From positions 62,001 through 126,000 of the forward strand of contig CAZCLF010000001.1 of NCBI GenBank assembly GCA_964499485.1: a stretch of DNA of 64,000 nucleotides, in the 5' to 3' direction. Source of the stretch: Ga0074130 sp964499485. GTDB lineage: Bacteria > Pseudomonadota > Gammaproteobacteria > Burkholderiales > Rhodocyclaceae. Shown one piece after another: positions 36,000-44,228 of this stretch. Numbering within the stretch: the first letter of the stretch is position 1; each line of letters opens with the position of its first letter. A program made the translations under genes and the position numbers. The notes beneath the pieces are model-generated. The model was not told the origin of the DNA. It saw nothing but the letters and a program-made list of their open reading frames with translations, and made no database searches.

Positions 36000-37862
36000 A
36001 TGCCTGATTACAAGTCCAAGACCTCGACCCACGGCCGCAACATGGCCGGCGCACGCGCCCTGTGGCGTGCTACCGGCATGAAGGATGGCGACTTCGGTAA
36101 ACCGATCATTGCGGTAGTGAACTCCTTCACCCAGTTTGTGCCAGGTCACGTGCACTTGAAGGACCTCGGCCAAATGGTGGCACGCGAGATCGAAGATGCC
36201 GGTGGCGTAGCCAAAGAATTCAATACCATCGCCGTTGATGACGGCATCGCCATGGGTCACGGCGGCATGCTCTATTCGCTGCCATCGCGCGAACTGATTG
36301 CAGATAGCGTCGAATACATGGTCAATGCCCACTGCGCCGACGCCATGGTGTGTATCTCCAATTGCGACAAGATCACCCCGGGCATGTTGATGGCGGCGAT
36401 GCGCCTCAACATTCCGGCTGTGTTTGTCTCCGGCGGCCCGATGGAAGCCGGCAAGGTAAAACTGTCCGATCTCGAAGGCAGCAAGGTCATCGCTGTTGAC
36501 CTAGTCGACGCCATGATCAAGGGTGCTGATCCAACCTGTTCGGATGAGGAATCTGAAGCCTACGAACGCTCCGCCTGTCCGACCTGCGGCTCGTGCTCAG
36601 GCATGTTCACCGCCAACTCGATGAACTGTCTGACCGAAGTGTTGGGCTTGTCCTTGCCGGGTAACGGTTCCATCCTCGCTACGCACGCTGACCGCAAGGA
36701 GCTCTTCCTCAAGGCTGGCCGTCTGGCCGTTGAGTTGTGCAAGCGTTACTACGAACAGAACGATGCCTCAGTGCTGCCGCGCTCGATTGCCAGCTTTGAA
36801 GCCTTTGAAAATGCCATGAGCTTGGACGTCGCCATGGGCGGCTCGACCAATACCGTGCTGCACTTGCTTGCTGCGGCCACTGAAGCCGGTGTGCCATTCA
36901 AGATGGCAGATATCGACCGCCTCTCCCGCCGCGTACCTTGCTTGTCCAAGGTGGCGCCGGCCAAGTCCGACGTGCATATGGAAGATGTGCACCGTGCTGG
37001 CGGCATCATGGGCATCCTTGGCGAGCTGGACCGCGCTGGCCTGCTCAACCGTAACTGTCCGACCGTCCATAGCAAGACACTGGGTGAGGCCATCGAGAAA
37101 TACGATGTGGTGCAAACCAAGGATGAGTCGATCAAGACCTTCTACCGTGCTGCGCCAGGCGGCGTGCCGACGCAAGTGGCGTTCTCGCAGAACCAGCGCT
37201 ACAAGGAACTGGATGTCGACCGTGAAAATGGTGTGATCCGCAACAAGGCGCATGCATTCTCGCAAGACGGTGGCCTGGCGGTTCTCCACGGCAACATCGC
37301 CCTCAAGGGCTGTATCGTCAAGACGGCCGGTGTGGATGAATCCATCCTCAAGTTCTCCGGTCCGGCCGTGGTGTTTGAAAGTCAGGACAGCGCCTGCGAA
37401 GGCATCCTTGGCGACAAGGTCAAGGCCGGCGACGTGGTGGTGATCCGTTATGAAGGCCCCAAGGGTGGTCCGGGCATGCAGGAAATGCTCTATCCAACCA
37501 CCTTCCTCAAGTCCAAGGGGCTAGGCAAGGAATGCGCGCTGCTCACCGACGGTCGCTTCTCCGGCGGCACCTCGGGCCTGTCCATCGGACACGCCTCGCC
37601 TGAGGCTGCCATGGGCGGTGCGATTGCATTGATCAATGATGGTGACATCATCGATATCGACATTCCCAACCGCACTATCAGCCTGCGCATCAGCGACGAG
37701 GAGCTCGCCAAGCGTCAGGCGGCTATGGAAGCCAAGGGCGCCAAAGCCTGGAAGCCGGCTAATCGCGAGCGTGTGGTATCGGCTGCTTTGCGTGCCTACG
37801 CCGCGATGACCACCAGTGCGGATACGGGCGCCGTTCGCGATATCAGCCAAATCGAGCGTTAA
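36000..37862 (+). CDS. ilvD: Dihydroxy-acid dehydratase
   Basis: A 620-residue iron-sulfur dehydratase of valine, leucine and isoleucine synthesis. Cluster-binding cysteines are visible in CISNCDKITPG and CPTCGSCSGMF, and the N-terminal TSTHGRNMAGARALWRATG block and the C-terminal GRFSGGTSGLSIGH block are characteristic. Length is normal. The ATG at 36000 follows a CGGAG ribosome-binding site. It stands alone; the branched-chain amino acid importer lies 2.2 kb downstream. Confidence 0.96.
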   Translation: MPDYKSKTSTHGRNMAGARALWRATGMKDGDFGKPIIAVVNSFTQFVPGHVHLKDLGQMVAREIEDAGGVAKEFNTIAVDDGIAMGHGGMLYSLPSRELIADSVEYMVNAHCADAMVCISNCDKITPGMLMAAMRLNIPAVFVSGGPMEAGKVKLSDLEGSKVIAVDLVDAMIKGADPTCSDEESEAYERSACPTCGSCSGMFTANSMNCLTEVLGLSLPGNGSILATHADRKELFLKAGRLAVELCKRYYEQNDASVLPRSIASFEAFENAMSLDVAMGGSTNTVLHLLAAATEAGVPFKMADIDRLSRRVPCLSKVAPAKSDVHMEDVHRAGGIMGILGELDRAGLLNRNCPTVHSKTLGEAIEKYDVVQTKDESIKTFYRAAPGGVPTQVAFSQNQRYKELDVDRENGVIRNKAHAFSQDGGLAVLHGNIALKGCIVKTAGVDESILKFSGPAVVFESQDSACEGILGDKVKAGDVVVIRYEGPKGGPGMQEMLYPTTFLKSKGLGKECALLTDGRFSGGTSGLSIGHASPEAAMGGAIALINDGDIIDIDIPNRTISLRISDEELAKRQAAMEAKGAKAWKPANRERVVSAALRAYAAMTTSADTGAVRDISQIER

Positions 37863-37878
37863 CCACCTCTACACTTGA

Positions 37879-37926
37879 CGATGCGGCAGGTTGGGCCGAT
37901 TTGACCTGCCGCAACTTGCCGCATCG
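37879..37926. repeat. Mutually exclusive hairpins after ilvD
   Basis: The segment CGATGCGGCAGGT (from 37879) can pair with ACCTGCCGC at 37904 (nine base pairs) or with TGCCGCATCG at 37917 (ten base pairs), but not both at once. It lies 17 bases after the ilvD stop and before the cytochrome c gene. No T-tract follows, so it is not a plain terminator. Confidence 0.5.
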
Positions 37927-37997
37927 TAGTTTGGAGTAACATGCCCTCGGGTGTTGTCCCCCGGGTATGTCCCCGAATCCAATCAAGTGAGGAATCC

Positions 37998-38321
37998 ATG
38001 AAATCCGTGATCGTTTCTGCAGTCGTTGCCATGGGCGTGTTTGCTGCAACGCCGGCCATGGCCAATCTGGAACTGGCCAAGAAGAGTAACTGTATGGCCT
38101 GCCATGCCGTGGACAAGAAGATTGTCGGCCCGAGCTATCAGGAAGTGGCTAAGAAATACGCTGGCGACAAGAGCGCTGAAGCGACCCTAGCCAAGCGCAT
38201 CAAGGGTGGCAGCGCTGCCAATGGCGGTCAAAAGTGGGGCGCGATCCCGATGCCAGCCAATAACGTGTCGGATGCCGATGCACTGGCACTTTCCAAGTGG
38301 GTCCTCGCTGGGGCGAAGTAA
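37998..38321 (+). CDS. Class I c-type cytochrome (c551/c5-like)
   Basis: A 107-residue small periplasmic cytochrome. A signal peptide (about residues 1-22, ending AMA-NLE) precedes one heme-binding CMACH motif (near the mature N terminus), and an Met ligand is likely in GAIPMPANNVSD. The layout matches cytochrome c551-type electron carriers. The ATG at 37998 has a GAGGAA ribosome-binding site; longer in-frame starts would destroy the signal peptide. A strong terminator follows. Confidence 0.92.
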   Translation: MKSVIVSAVVAMGVFAATPAMANLELAKKSNCMACHAVDKKIVGPSYQEVAKKYAGDKSAEATLAKRIKGGSAANGGQKWGAIPMPANNVSDADALALSKWVLAGAK

Positions 38322-38375
38322 GCCAACATTGCATACAGCGTAGCCGGGCAGTAGACCCAGCGCGCCTCAGTAAAG

Positions 38376-38403
38376 AAAAAGCCGACCTTTGGTCGGCTTT
38401 TTT
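38376..38403. terminator. Bidirectional intrinsic terminator
   Basis: AAAAAGCCGACC and its complement around a three-base loop form a 12-base-pair stem with A- and T-tracts at both sides. It lies between the cytochrome c gene and the convergent bacterioferritin gene and can serve both. Confidence 0.93.
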
Positions 38404-38420
38404 GTTGGCAGTTGCCAGAC

Positions 38421-38897
38421 TTACTCTGGGACTTCCATCATCGACTGCTGATAGTTCTGCAGACCGACCTTGTCGATTAGATCAATCTGGGTTTCCAACC
38501 AGTCAATGTGCTCTTCGGTGTCATCCAAAATCATCTGGAGCAAGTCCCGCGACACGTAATCACGCACCGATTCGCAATGAGCAATGCCGTCCTTGACGGT
38601 TTGTTGTGCGGCAGTTTCCAGCTTGAGGTCACAGGCCAGCGCTTCCGGTACTGACTCGCCGATCAGCAGCTTGCCAAGGTCTTGCAGGTTGGGCAGACCA
38701 TCCAACATGAGAATGCGCTCGATCAGCTTGTCGGCGTGCTTCATCTCGCCGATGGACTCTTCGTATTCTTTCTTGCCCAGCTTGTTCAAGCCCCAGTGGT
38801 TATAAATGCGAGCATGCAGAAAGTACTGGTTGATTGCGGTCAGCTCGTTCTTCAGCTGAGCGTTGAGAAACTGGATGACTTTGACATCGCCTTGCAT
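38421..38897 (-). CDS. bfr: Bacterioferritin
   Basis: A 158-residue iron-storage subunit that assembles to a 24-mer cage. Heme ligand Met52 (IGEMKHADK) and ferroxidase ligands Glu18, Glu51, His54, Glu94 and His130 align in E. coli numbering. At position 127, where Bfr usually has the Glu of ExxH, the sequence reads DDTEEH, so Thr occupies it. The ferroxidase site may be incomplete, as in some heteropolymeric bacterioferritins. It lies 108 bases downstream of bfd on the same strand. Confidence 0.94.
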   Translation of the reverse strand: MQGDVKVIQFLNAQLKNELTAINQYFLHARIYNHWGLNKLGKKEYEESIGEMKHADKLIERILMLDGLPNLQDLGKLLIGESVPEALACDLKLETAAQQTVKDGIAHCESVRDYVSRDLLQMILDDTEEHIDWLETQIDLIDKVGLQNYQQSMMEVPE

Positions 38898-38962
38898 GGT
38901 GGGCTCCCTAGGAGTGACTGATGGCGGGAGGATAGACGATTCGTGCGGGCCTTGCAGGAACG

Positions 38963-38980
38963 ATTCCCGTTAACCGGAAT
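38963..38980. promoter_or_regulatory. Near-perfect palindrome upstream of bfr
   Basis: An 18-base palindrome with one mismatched pair (ATTCC-n-GTTAAC-n-GGAAT) lies 66 bases upstream of the bfr start, in the gap between bfd and bfr. It may be an operator, but it does not match the Fur consensus. Confidence 0.35.
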
Positions 38981-39005
38981 ACAGGCTTAACTGTGTGATC
39001 AGTGC

Positions 39006-39230
39006 TTACGCAGCAACCGGCATGAGATGGAAAACTGGGTGCATGTGCAGGGACGCACAGCTGCCGGGACAGTGCGCCTCCGCGATCATGTCGGCACAGG
39101 TTTCACGACAACAACCACAACCGCTGGCCACACCCAAGCTGGCGCTCAGCGCTTCAACGCTGTTGGCACCATTGCGGATGGCAGTTTTTACATCGCGATC
39201 ACTGACGCCGTTGCAGACACAAACGATCAT
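39006..39230 (-). CDS. bfd: Bacterioferritin-associated ferredoxin
   Basis: A 74-residue [2Fe-2S] protein that reduces bacterioferritin heme and mobilises stored iron. The cluster cysteines are Cys4 and Cys6 (IVCVCNGVSD) and Cys38 and Cys41 (SGCGCCRE). Beyond residue 55 the protein has a His/Cys-containing tail unlike short Bfd proteins. A Fur-like box lies just upstream. The gene precedes bfr on the same strand. Confidence 0.92.
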   Translation of the reverse strand: MIVCVCNGVSDRDVKTAIRNGANSVEALSASLGVASGCGCCRETCADMIAEAHCPGSCASLHMHPVFHLMPVAA

Positions 39231-39252
39231 GGCAGGTCCGGTTGCTAATTAA

Positions 39253-39267
39253 CGATAACGTTTCTCA
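39253..39267. promoter_or_regulatory. Fur-box-like sequence upstream of bfd
   Basis: Read on the minus strand this 15-base element is TGAGAAA-C-GTTATCG, matching 10 of 14 positions of the 7-1-7 Fur consensus TGATAAT-n-ATTATCA. It lies 23-37 bases upstream of the bfd start codon, where iron-bound Fur would block transcription. Confidence 0.5.
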
Positions 39268-39518
39268 TTGTGCCTAAACCCAAAAGACAATGCAAGTAGT
39301 TCTCAATTAGAAAAATGGATAGGGCTTAACTGGTGACTTGAACGGCCGTTTCCGCACCAGCCTGGTGCCCCCCTTCCCCTGAATTGGCGGGGCAAACCGC
39401 CGAAACTGGGGGTTTGCGGGAGCGCGCTGGCAAGGCAAAATTCAGGCGTTCGCATTTCCCTCGCCACACTGGCCATATTGGCCACAGTAGCCACTACCGA
39501 ACTTTGATGGAGCTGGAC

Positions 39519-40706
39519 ATGAAGCTGAAAACACTTTGCCTCACCCTGGGCGCAGCCCTGACCCTAATGGCGTGCAGCAAGAGCGAGACGCCTCCTTCCG
39601 CCGCCGAAGCGCCCGCGGCACAAGGCCCATTGGTCGTCAAGATTGGCCACTCGGCGCCACTCACCGGCCCACAAGCGCATATCGGCAAAGACACGGAATA
39701 CGGCGCCCAGATGGCGGTGGATGATGTAAATGCGGCCAATATCCAAATCAATGGCCGCACGCTGAAGCTTGAATTGCTCGGCGAAGACGACCAAGCCGAC
39801 CCCAAGCAAGGCACGATCGTGGCGCAGAAATTTGTCGATGCGAAGGTCAATGTGGTGGTCGGCCACATGAACTCGGGCACCACCCTGCCCGCATCCGTTA
39901 CTTACGCCAATGCCAACATCCCGCAGGTCAGCGCATCTGCAACCAATCCGGAATACACGAAGCGCGGCTACAAGACCGCCTTCCGTGTGATGACCAATGA
40001 CGAGGCACAAGGCAAGGTGCTGGGCGAATTTGCCGCCGACAAGCTGGCGGCAAAGACAATTGCTGTGATCGACGACAAGACCCAGTACGGTGAAGGGATT
40101 GCCATCGAGTTCAAGAAGGCCGCCGAAGCTAAAGGTGCAAAGATCGTGGCGGTCGAACACACGGACGACAAGGCTGTCGACTTTGCAGCCATCCTCACCA
40201 AGATCAAGGCCACCAAGCCGGATCTGATTTTCTTCGGCGGGATGGACCCGCAAGCGGCGCCGATGTCGCTGCAAATGAAGAAGCTGGGGATTTCAGCCGG
40301 GCTGCTCATGGGTGACGGCGGCTGCACCGCGGACTTCCTCAAGAACGCTGGCGCCTCGGCCGAAGGCCGATATTGCTCCAAGCCTGGCGTACCGGTGGAA
40401 AAAATGCCGGGGGGCCCTGCCTTCATCGACAAGTACAAGGCCAAGTACAACGCGCCTATCCAGCTTTACGCCCCCTACGCCTATGATGCCGTGATGGTGA
40501 TTGTCGAAGCGATTAAGCGCGCCGGCAGTGCCGACAGCGCCGCCATTCTGGCTGAACTGCCAAAGACTGCCTACAAGGGCGTGACCACCGATATCGCCTT
40601 CGATGAAAAGGGCGACATCAAAGATGCTGCAGTAACGCTCTATGTGGTGAAGAATGGCCAATGGGAGCAGGTTGAGACCGTGGGTGGCAAGCCAGCGGCG
40701 CAATAA
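39519..40706 (+). CDS. livK: Branched-chain amino acid ABC transporter, substrate-binding lipoprotein
   Basis: A 395-residue type 1 periplasmic-binding protein (Leu/Ile/Val-binding family). The signal ALTLMACSKSE makes Cys19 a lipidation site, so it is a membrane-tethered lipoprotein rather than a free periplasmic protein. The IGHSAPLTGPQAHIGKD segment starts the ligand fold. The ATG at 39519 follows a TGGAGC ribosome-binding site; the ATG at 39507 is an alternative. A terminator hairpin separates it from livH. Confidence 0.9.
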   Translation: MKLKTLCLTLGAALTLMACSKSETPPSAAEAPAAQGPLVVKIGHSAPLTGPQAHIGKDTEYGAQMAVDDVNAANIQINGRTLKLELLGEDDQADPKQGTIVAQKFVDAKVNVVVGHMNSGTTLPASVTYANANIPQVSASATNPEYTKRGYKTAFRVMTNDEAQGKVLGEFAADKLAAKTIAVIDDKTQYGEGIAIEFKKAAEAKGAKIVAVEHTDDKAVDFAAILTKIKATKPDLIFFGGMDPQAAPMSLQMKKLGISAGLLMGDGGCTADFLKNAGASAEGRYCSKPGVPVEKMPGGPAFIDKYKAKYNAPIQLYAPYAYDAVMVIVEAIKRAGSADSAAILAELPKTAYKGVTTDIAFDEKGDIKDAAVTLYVVKNGQWEQVETVGGKPAAQ

Positions 40707-40724
40707 AGGCAAACAAGATGGATA

Positions 40725-40751
40725 AACGGCACCTGCGGGTGCCGTTCTTTT
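40725..40751 (+). terminator. Intrinsic terminator/attenuator between livK and livH
   Basis: AACGGCACC and GGTGCCGTT arms flank a four-base loop and are followed by CTTTT. It lies 18 bases after the livK stop inside the transporter gene row and probably lets only part of the transcripts continue, giving more binding protein than permease. Confidence 0.85.
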
Positions 40752-40778
40752 ACGTATAGCGCTGTAACATTCGCCCTC

Positions 40779-41702
40779 GTGGAAACCTTCATACAACAAC
40801 TCATCAACGGCCTGACGTTGGGCAGCATTTACGCACTGGTCGCCCTTGGCTACACCATGGTGTATGGCATCCTCGGTCTGATCAACTTCGCGCATGGTGA
40901 GGTCGTGATGATTGGCGCACTGGTCGCCCTAGCCGTCTACAAAGCCCTCGCCGCCACGCTACTCCCGCCGCCACTGATCCTCCTAATCGGCTTTGCTGTC
41001 GCAGCAATGGTCTGTATGGCGCTGGGCTGGGCGATCGAGCGCATTGCCTACCGGCCACTACGCAATGCGCCACGACTCGCCCCGCTGATCACCGCCATCG
41101 GCGTATCCATTGTGTTGCAGCAACTAGCCATGCTCTTCTGGGGCCGCAGCTATCACTCGGTGCCGGCGCTGTTGCCGGCCGAAAGTCACGACATTCTGGG
41201 TGCGCGTATTAGCGATGTGCAGATCATCATCATGTTCGCCGCCGCGCTATCGATGGCAGGGCTGATTATGTTGGTTCAGCGTAGCAAATTGGGGCGAGCG
41301 ATGCGCGCCACTGCTGAGAAGCCGGAAGTCGCCGCGTTAATGGGTGTAGACGCCAACAAGATCATTGCTCTGACCTTCATCATCGGGTCGGCGCTGGCTG
41401 CACTGGCTGGCATATTGGTCAGCGCCAACTACGGTATCGCCCACTATCAGATGGGTTTTCTGCTTGGCCTTAAGGCCTTTACTGCGGCGGTCCTCGGCGG
41501 CATCGGCAACATTGGTGGGGCAGTCCTCGGCGGCATCCTGCTCGGCATCATCGAAGCCATGGGTGCTGGCTATATCGGCGACCTGACGGGTGGTGTGCTC
41601 GGTAGCCACTATCAAGATATTTTCTGTTTCATGGTGCTAATTGCTGTGTTGGTGTTCCGCCCGTCTGGTTTGATGGGTGAGAAAGTCTCGGAGCGGGCCT
41701 AA
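40779..41702 (+). CDS. livH: Branched-chain amino acid ABC transporter permease LivH
   Basis: A 307-residue inner-membrane permease with about eight hydrophobic helices. The N-terminal INGLTLGSIYALVALGYTMV and GLINFAHGEVVMIGA segments and the C-terminal GGIGNIGGAVLGGILLG are typical of LivH. Start is GTG at 40779. The livM ATG follows after one base. It forms the permease dimer with LivM. Confidence 0.94.
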   Translation: METFIQQLINGLTLGSIYALVALGYTMVYGILGLINFAHGEVVMIGALVALAVYKALAATLLPPPLILLIGFAVAAMVCMALGWAIERIAYRPLRNAPRLAPLITAIGVSIVLQQLAMLFWGRSYHSVPALLPAESHDILGARISDVQIIIMFAAALSMAGLIMLVQRSKLGRAMRATAEKPEVAALMGVDANKIIALTFIIGSALAALAGILVSANYGIAHYQMGFLLGLKAFTAAVLGGIGNIGGAVLGGILLGIIEAMGAGYIGDLTGGVLGSHYQDIFCFMVLIAVLVFRPSGLMGEKVSERA

Positions 41703-41703
41703 C

Positions 41704-42738
41704 ATGCAAGAGCAACAAAAAAAGATCGCGGGCCTTGCACTGATCGGGATTGCACTCGCGGCATTGCCGTTTGTGATTGGCATGAGTTTTGGCAATGCGT
41801 GGATACGCATGCTCGACTTTGCCCTGCTCTACATCATGCTGGCACTGGGGCTGAACATCGTTGTCGGCTTTGCGGGCTTGCTTGATCTTGGCTACATCGC
41901 CTTCTACGCCGTCGGTGCCTACATCTATGCCCTACTGGCCTCGCCGCATTTCGGTCTCCATTGGCCGCTGTGGGCGATCCTCCCGCTAGGGGCGGTAGTT
42001 GCCGGCTTGTTCGGTGTACTGCTCGGCGCGCCGACCTTGCGACTGCGCGGGGACTACCTTGCCATCGTCACACTAGGCTTTGGGGAAATCATCCGTATCT
42101 TCCTCAACAACCTGAACGCGCCGGTAAATATTACCAATGGTCCGAAGGGCATTGCTGGGATCGATCCGCTGGCAAAGAACATTGATATTTTTGGCTACCA
42201 GCTACACAGCCTCTACCTCGTTTATTACCTCTTCGTGGCGCTGGCGATTCTGATTGTGATCATCACGATGCGCCTCGAAAACTCGCGCCTTGGACGCGCC
42301 TGGGTCGCCATCCGCGAAGATGAGATTGCCGCCAAGGCGTGCGGCATCAATACTCGCAACGTCAAGCTGCTGGCTTTCGCGCTCGGCGCAAGCTTTGGCG
42401 GTGTCGCCGGTGGATTGTTCTCCGGCTTCCAGCAATTTGTATCGCCGGAAAGTTTTGGCCTGTTCGAGTCCATCATGGTGTTGTGCATGGTGGTGCTCGG
42501 CGGTATGGGCAACATTCCGGGTGTGATTCTCGGCGCGGTGGTGCTGACGGTATTGCCAGAACTCTTCCGCCACTGGGCTGGGCCCATGCAGATGGCGCTG
42601 TTTGGCCAGACCTACGTCGACCCTGAATCCATGCGCCTGCTGCTGTTCGGGATCGCCCTGATTCTGGTCATGCGCTTCCGCCCCATGGGACTACTGCCCT
42701 CGGCGCGGCGCAAGGCTGAGTTGGTGGAGCACGCATGA
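41704..42738 (+). CDS. livM: Branched-chain amino acid ABC transporter permease LivM
   Basis: A 344-residue inner-membrane permease. Segments GLNIVVGFAGLLDLGYIAFYA, here as GLNIVVGFAGLLDLGYIAF, and TLRLRGDYLAIVTLGFGEI are hallmark LivM sequences; the ATP-binding-protein contact loop EDEIAAKACGIN is present. The ATG at 41704 gives the normal N terminus; an in-frame upstream codon overlaps livH. The stop overlaps the livG start as ATGA. Confidence 0.94.
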   Translation: MQEQQKKIAGLALIGIALAALPFVIGMSFGNAWIRMLDFALLYIMLALGLNIVVGFAGLLDLGYIAFYAVGAYIYALLASPHFGLHWPLWAILPLGAVVAGLFGVLLGAPTLRLRGDYLAIVTLGFGEIIRIFLNNLNAPVNITNGPKGIAGIDPLAKNIDIFGYQLHSLYLVYYLFVALAILIVIITMRLENSRLGRAWVAIREDEIAAKACGINTRNVKLLAFALGASFGGVAGGLFSGFQQFVSPESFGLFESIMVLCMVVLGGMGNIPGVILGAVVLTVLPELFRHWAGPMQMALFGQTYVDPESMRLLLFGIALILVMRFRPMGLLPSARRKAELVEHA

Positions 42739-43505
42739 CTGTCCTGCTCTCCGCAAACAACATCGCCAAGCACTTCGGCGGCATCCGCGCGCTCAAGGAT
42801 GTCTCACTGACCATCAATGTCGGCGAGATCTACGGCCTGATTGGGCCGAATGGTGCAGGTAAGACGACTTTCTTCAATGTCATCACAGGTCTGTATCAGC
42901 GTGATGGTGGCGACATCGTTTTTGATGGACAGCCGCTGCACGTGGACAGCCCCCATGAAGTCACCAAGGCGGGCATTGCACGCACCTTCCAGAACATCCG
43001 CTTGTTCGCCGAGATGAGTGCGCTCGAAAACGTGATGGTTGGCCGGCATCTGCGCAGCAAGGGGAGTGTGCTGGGCGCCATTCTACGCACCCCTGCCGTG
43101 CGTGCTGAAGAAGCCGCCATTCAGGCCAAAGCACGCGAATTGCTGAACTATGTCGGCATTGCCGACAAGGCGGATATCCGTGCCGCCAGTCTGTCTTATG
43201 GCGACCAGCGTCGCTTGGAAATTGCCCGCGCCCTTGCTACCGAACCCAAGCTACTTGCCCTCGACGAACCGGCAGCCGGCATGAATGCGACCGAAACCGC
43301 AGCATTGCGTACCCTGATCGAGAAGGTGCGCGCGGATGGCACCACCGTGCTGCTCATTGAGCATGACGTCAAGCTCATCATGGGTCTCTGTGATCGTGTC
43401 GCAGTACTCGATTACGGCGAGAAAATTGCCGAGGATGTACCAGCGCAAGTGCAGAAAGACCCGCGTGTCGTCTCGGCCTATCTGGGGGTTCCACATGAGT
43501 CGTAA
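42735..43505 (+). CDS. livG: Branched-chain amino acid ABC transporter ATPase LivG
   Basis: A 256-residue ABC ATPase. Walker A is GPNGAGKTT, the signature is LSYGDQRRLEIARAL, the Walker B region is LLALDEPAAGMN, and the LivG-specific ARTFQNIRLF segment is present. It pairs with LivF to power the LivHM permease. It overlaps livM by four bases and livF by 11. Confidence 0.95.
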   Translation: MTVLLSANNIAKHFGGIRALKDVSLTINVGEIYGLIGPNGAGKTTFFNVITGLYQRDGGDIVFDGQPLHVDSPHEVTKAGIARTFQNIRLFAEMSALENVMVGRHLRSKGSVLGAILRTPAVRAEEAAIQAKARELLNYVGIADKADIRAASLSYGDQRRLEIARALATEPKLLALDEPAAGMNATETAALRTLIEKVRADGTTVLLIEHDVKLIMGLCDRVAVLDYGEKIAEDVPAQVQKDPRVVSAYLGVPHES

Positions 43506-44220
43506 TGGAACACCGCTGCTGGATATCCGCGATCTTGAAGTCCATTACGGCGGTATTGCTGCGGTCAAAGGGGTTAGCTTCACAGTGGGGGCAGGCGAGA
43601 CGGTTGCGTTGATCGGCGCCAATGGTGCGGGCAAGACGACAACGCTCAAAGCCTTGGCGCGACTACTACCTGCCAAGGGGGCACTCAACTATGATGGCGA
43701 CGACCTGCGCCTACTGCCACCGCATGCGCTGGTGCAACGCGGCTTCAGCCTGGTACCCGAAGGCCGTGGTGTGTTTGCTCGCATGAGCGTCACTGAGAAC
43801 CTGCAGATGGGCGCATATCAACGCAAGGATGCGGGCATTACGCAGGATATTGAACGCATGTTCGAACTGCTACCGCGCCTGCGCGAACGCGCCGACCAGC
43901 TTGCTGGCACCCTCTCTGGCGGTGAACAACAGATGTTGGCCATCGCCCGCGCCCTAATGAGTCGTCCCCGCCTACTACTGCTTGACGAGCCCTCGATGGG
44001 CTTGGCGCCGCTGATGGTGCAGAAGATATTTGAAGTTATCCGTGACGTCGCCGCACAAGGGGTTGCCGTGCTGCTGGTCGAGCAAAATGCGGCTCTCGCG
44101 CTCGCTACCGCAAACCGAGCGTATGTCATGGAAAGTGGTCGAATAACCTTGGCTGATACGGCGGCCAATCTACTTGCCGACCCACGCGTGCAATCGGCTT
44201 ATTTAGGCGAAGCGGGCTAA
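43495..44220 (+). CDS. livF: Branched-chain amino acid ABC transporter ATPase LivF
   Basis: A 241-residue ABC ATPase. Walker A is GANGAGKTT, the signature is LSGGEQQMLAIARAL, Walker B is LLLLDEPSMGLAP, and SLVPEGRGVFARM is characteristic of LivF. The ATG at 43495 was chosen because it gives the normal N terminus; longer frames overlap livG throughout. It completes the livKHMGF set and ends eight bases before the convergent HDOD gene. Confidence 0.94.
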   Translation: MSRNGTPLLDIRDLEVHYGGIAAVKGVSFTVGAGETVALIGANGAGKTTTLKALARLLPAKGALNYDGDDLRLLPPHALVQRGFSLVPEGRGVFARMSVTENLQMGAYQRKDAGITQDIERMFELLPRLRERADQLAGTLSGGEQQMLAIARALMSRPRLLLLDEPSMGLAPLMVQKIFEVIRDVAAQGVAVLLVEQNAALALATANRAYVMESGRITLADTAANLLADPRVQSAYLGEAG

Positions 44221-44228
44221 CGCCCAGC

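Noticed and set aside
39564..40274. 236-codon open frame antisense to livK
   Set aside because: Mirror of livK codon usage, no start signal.
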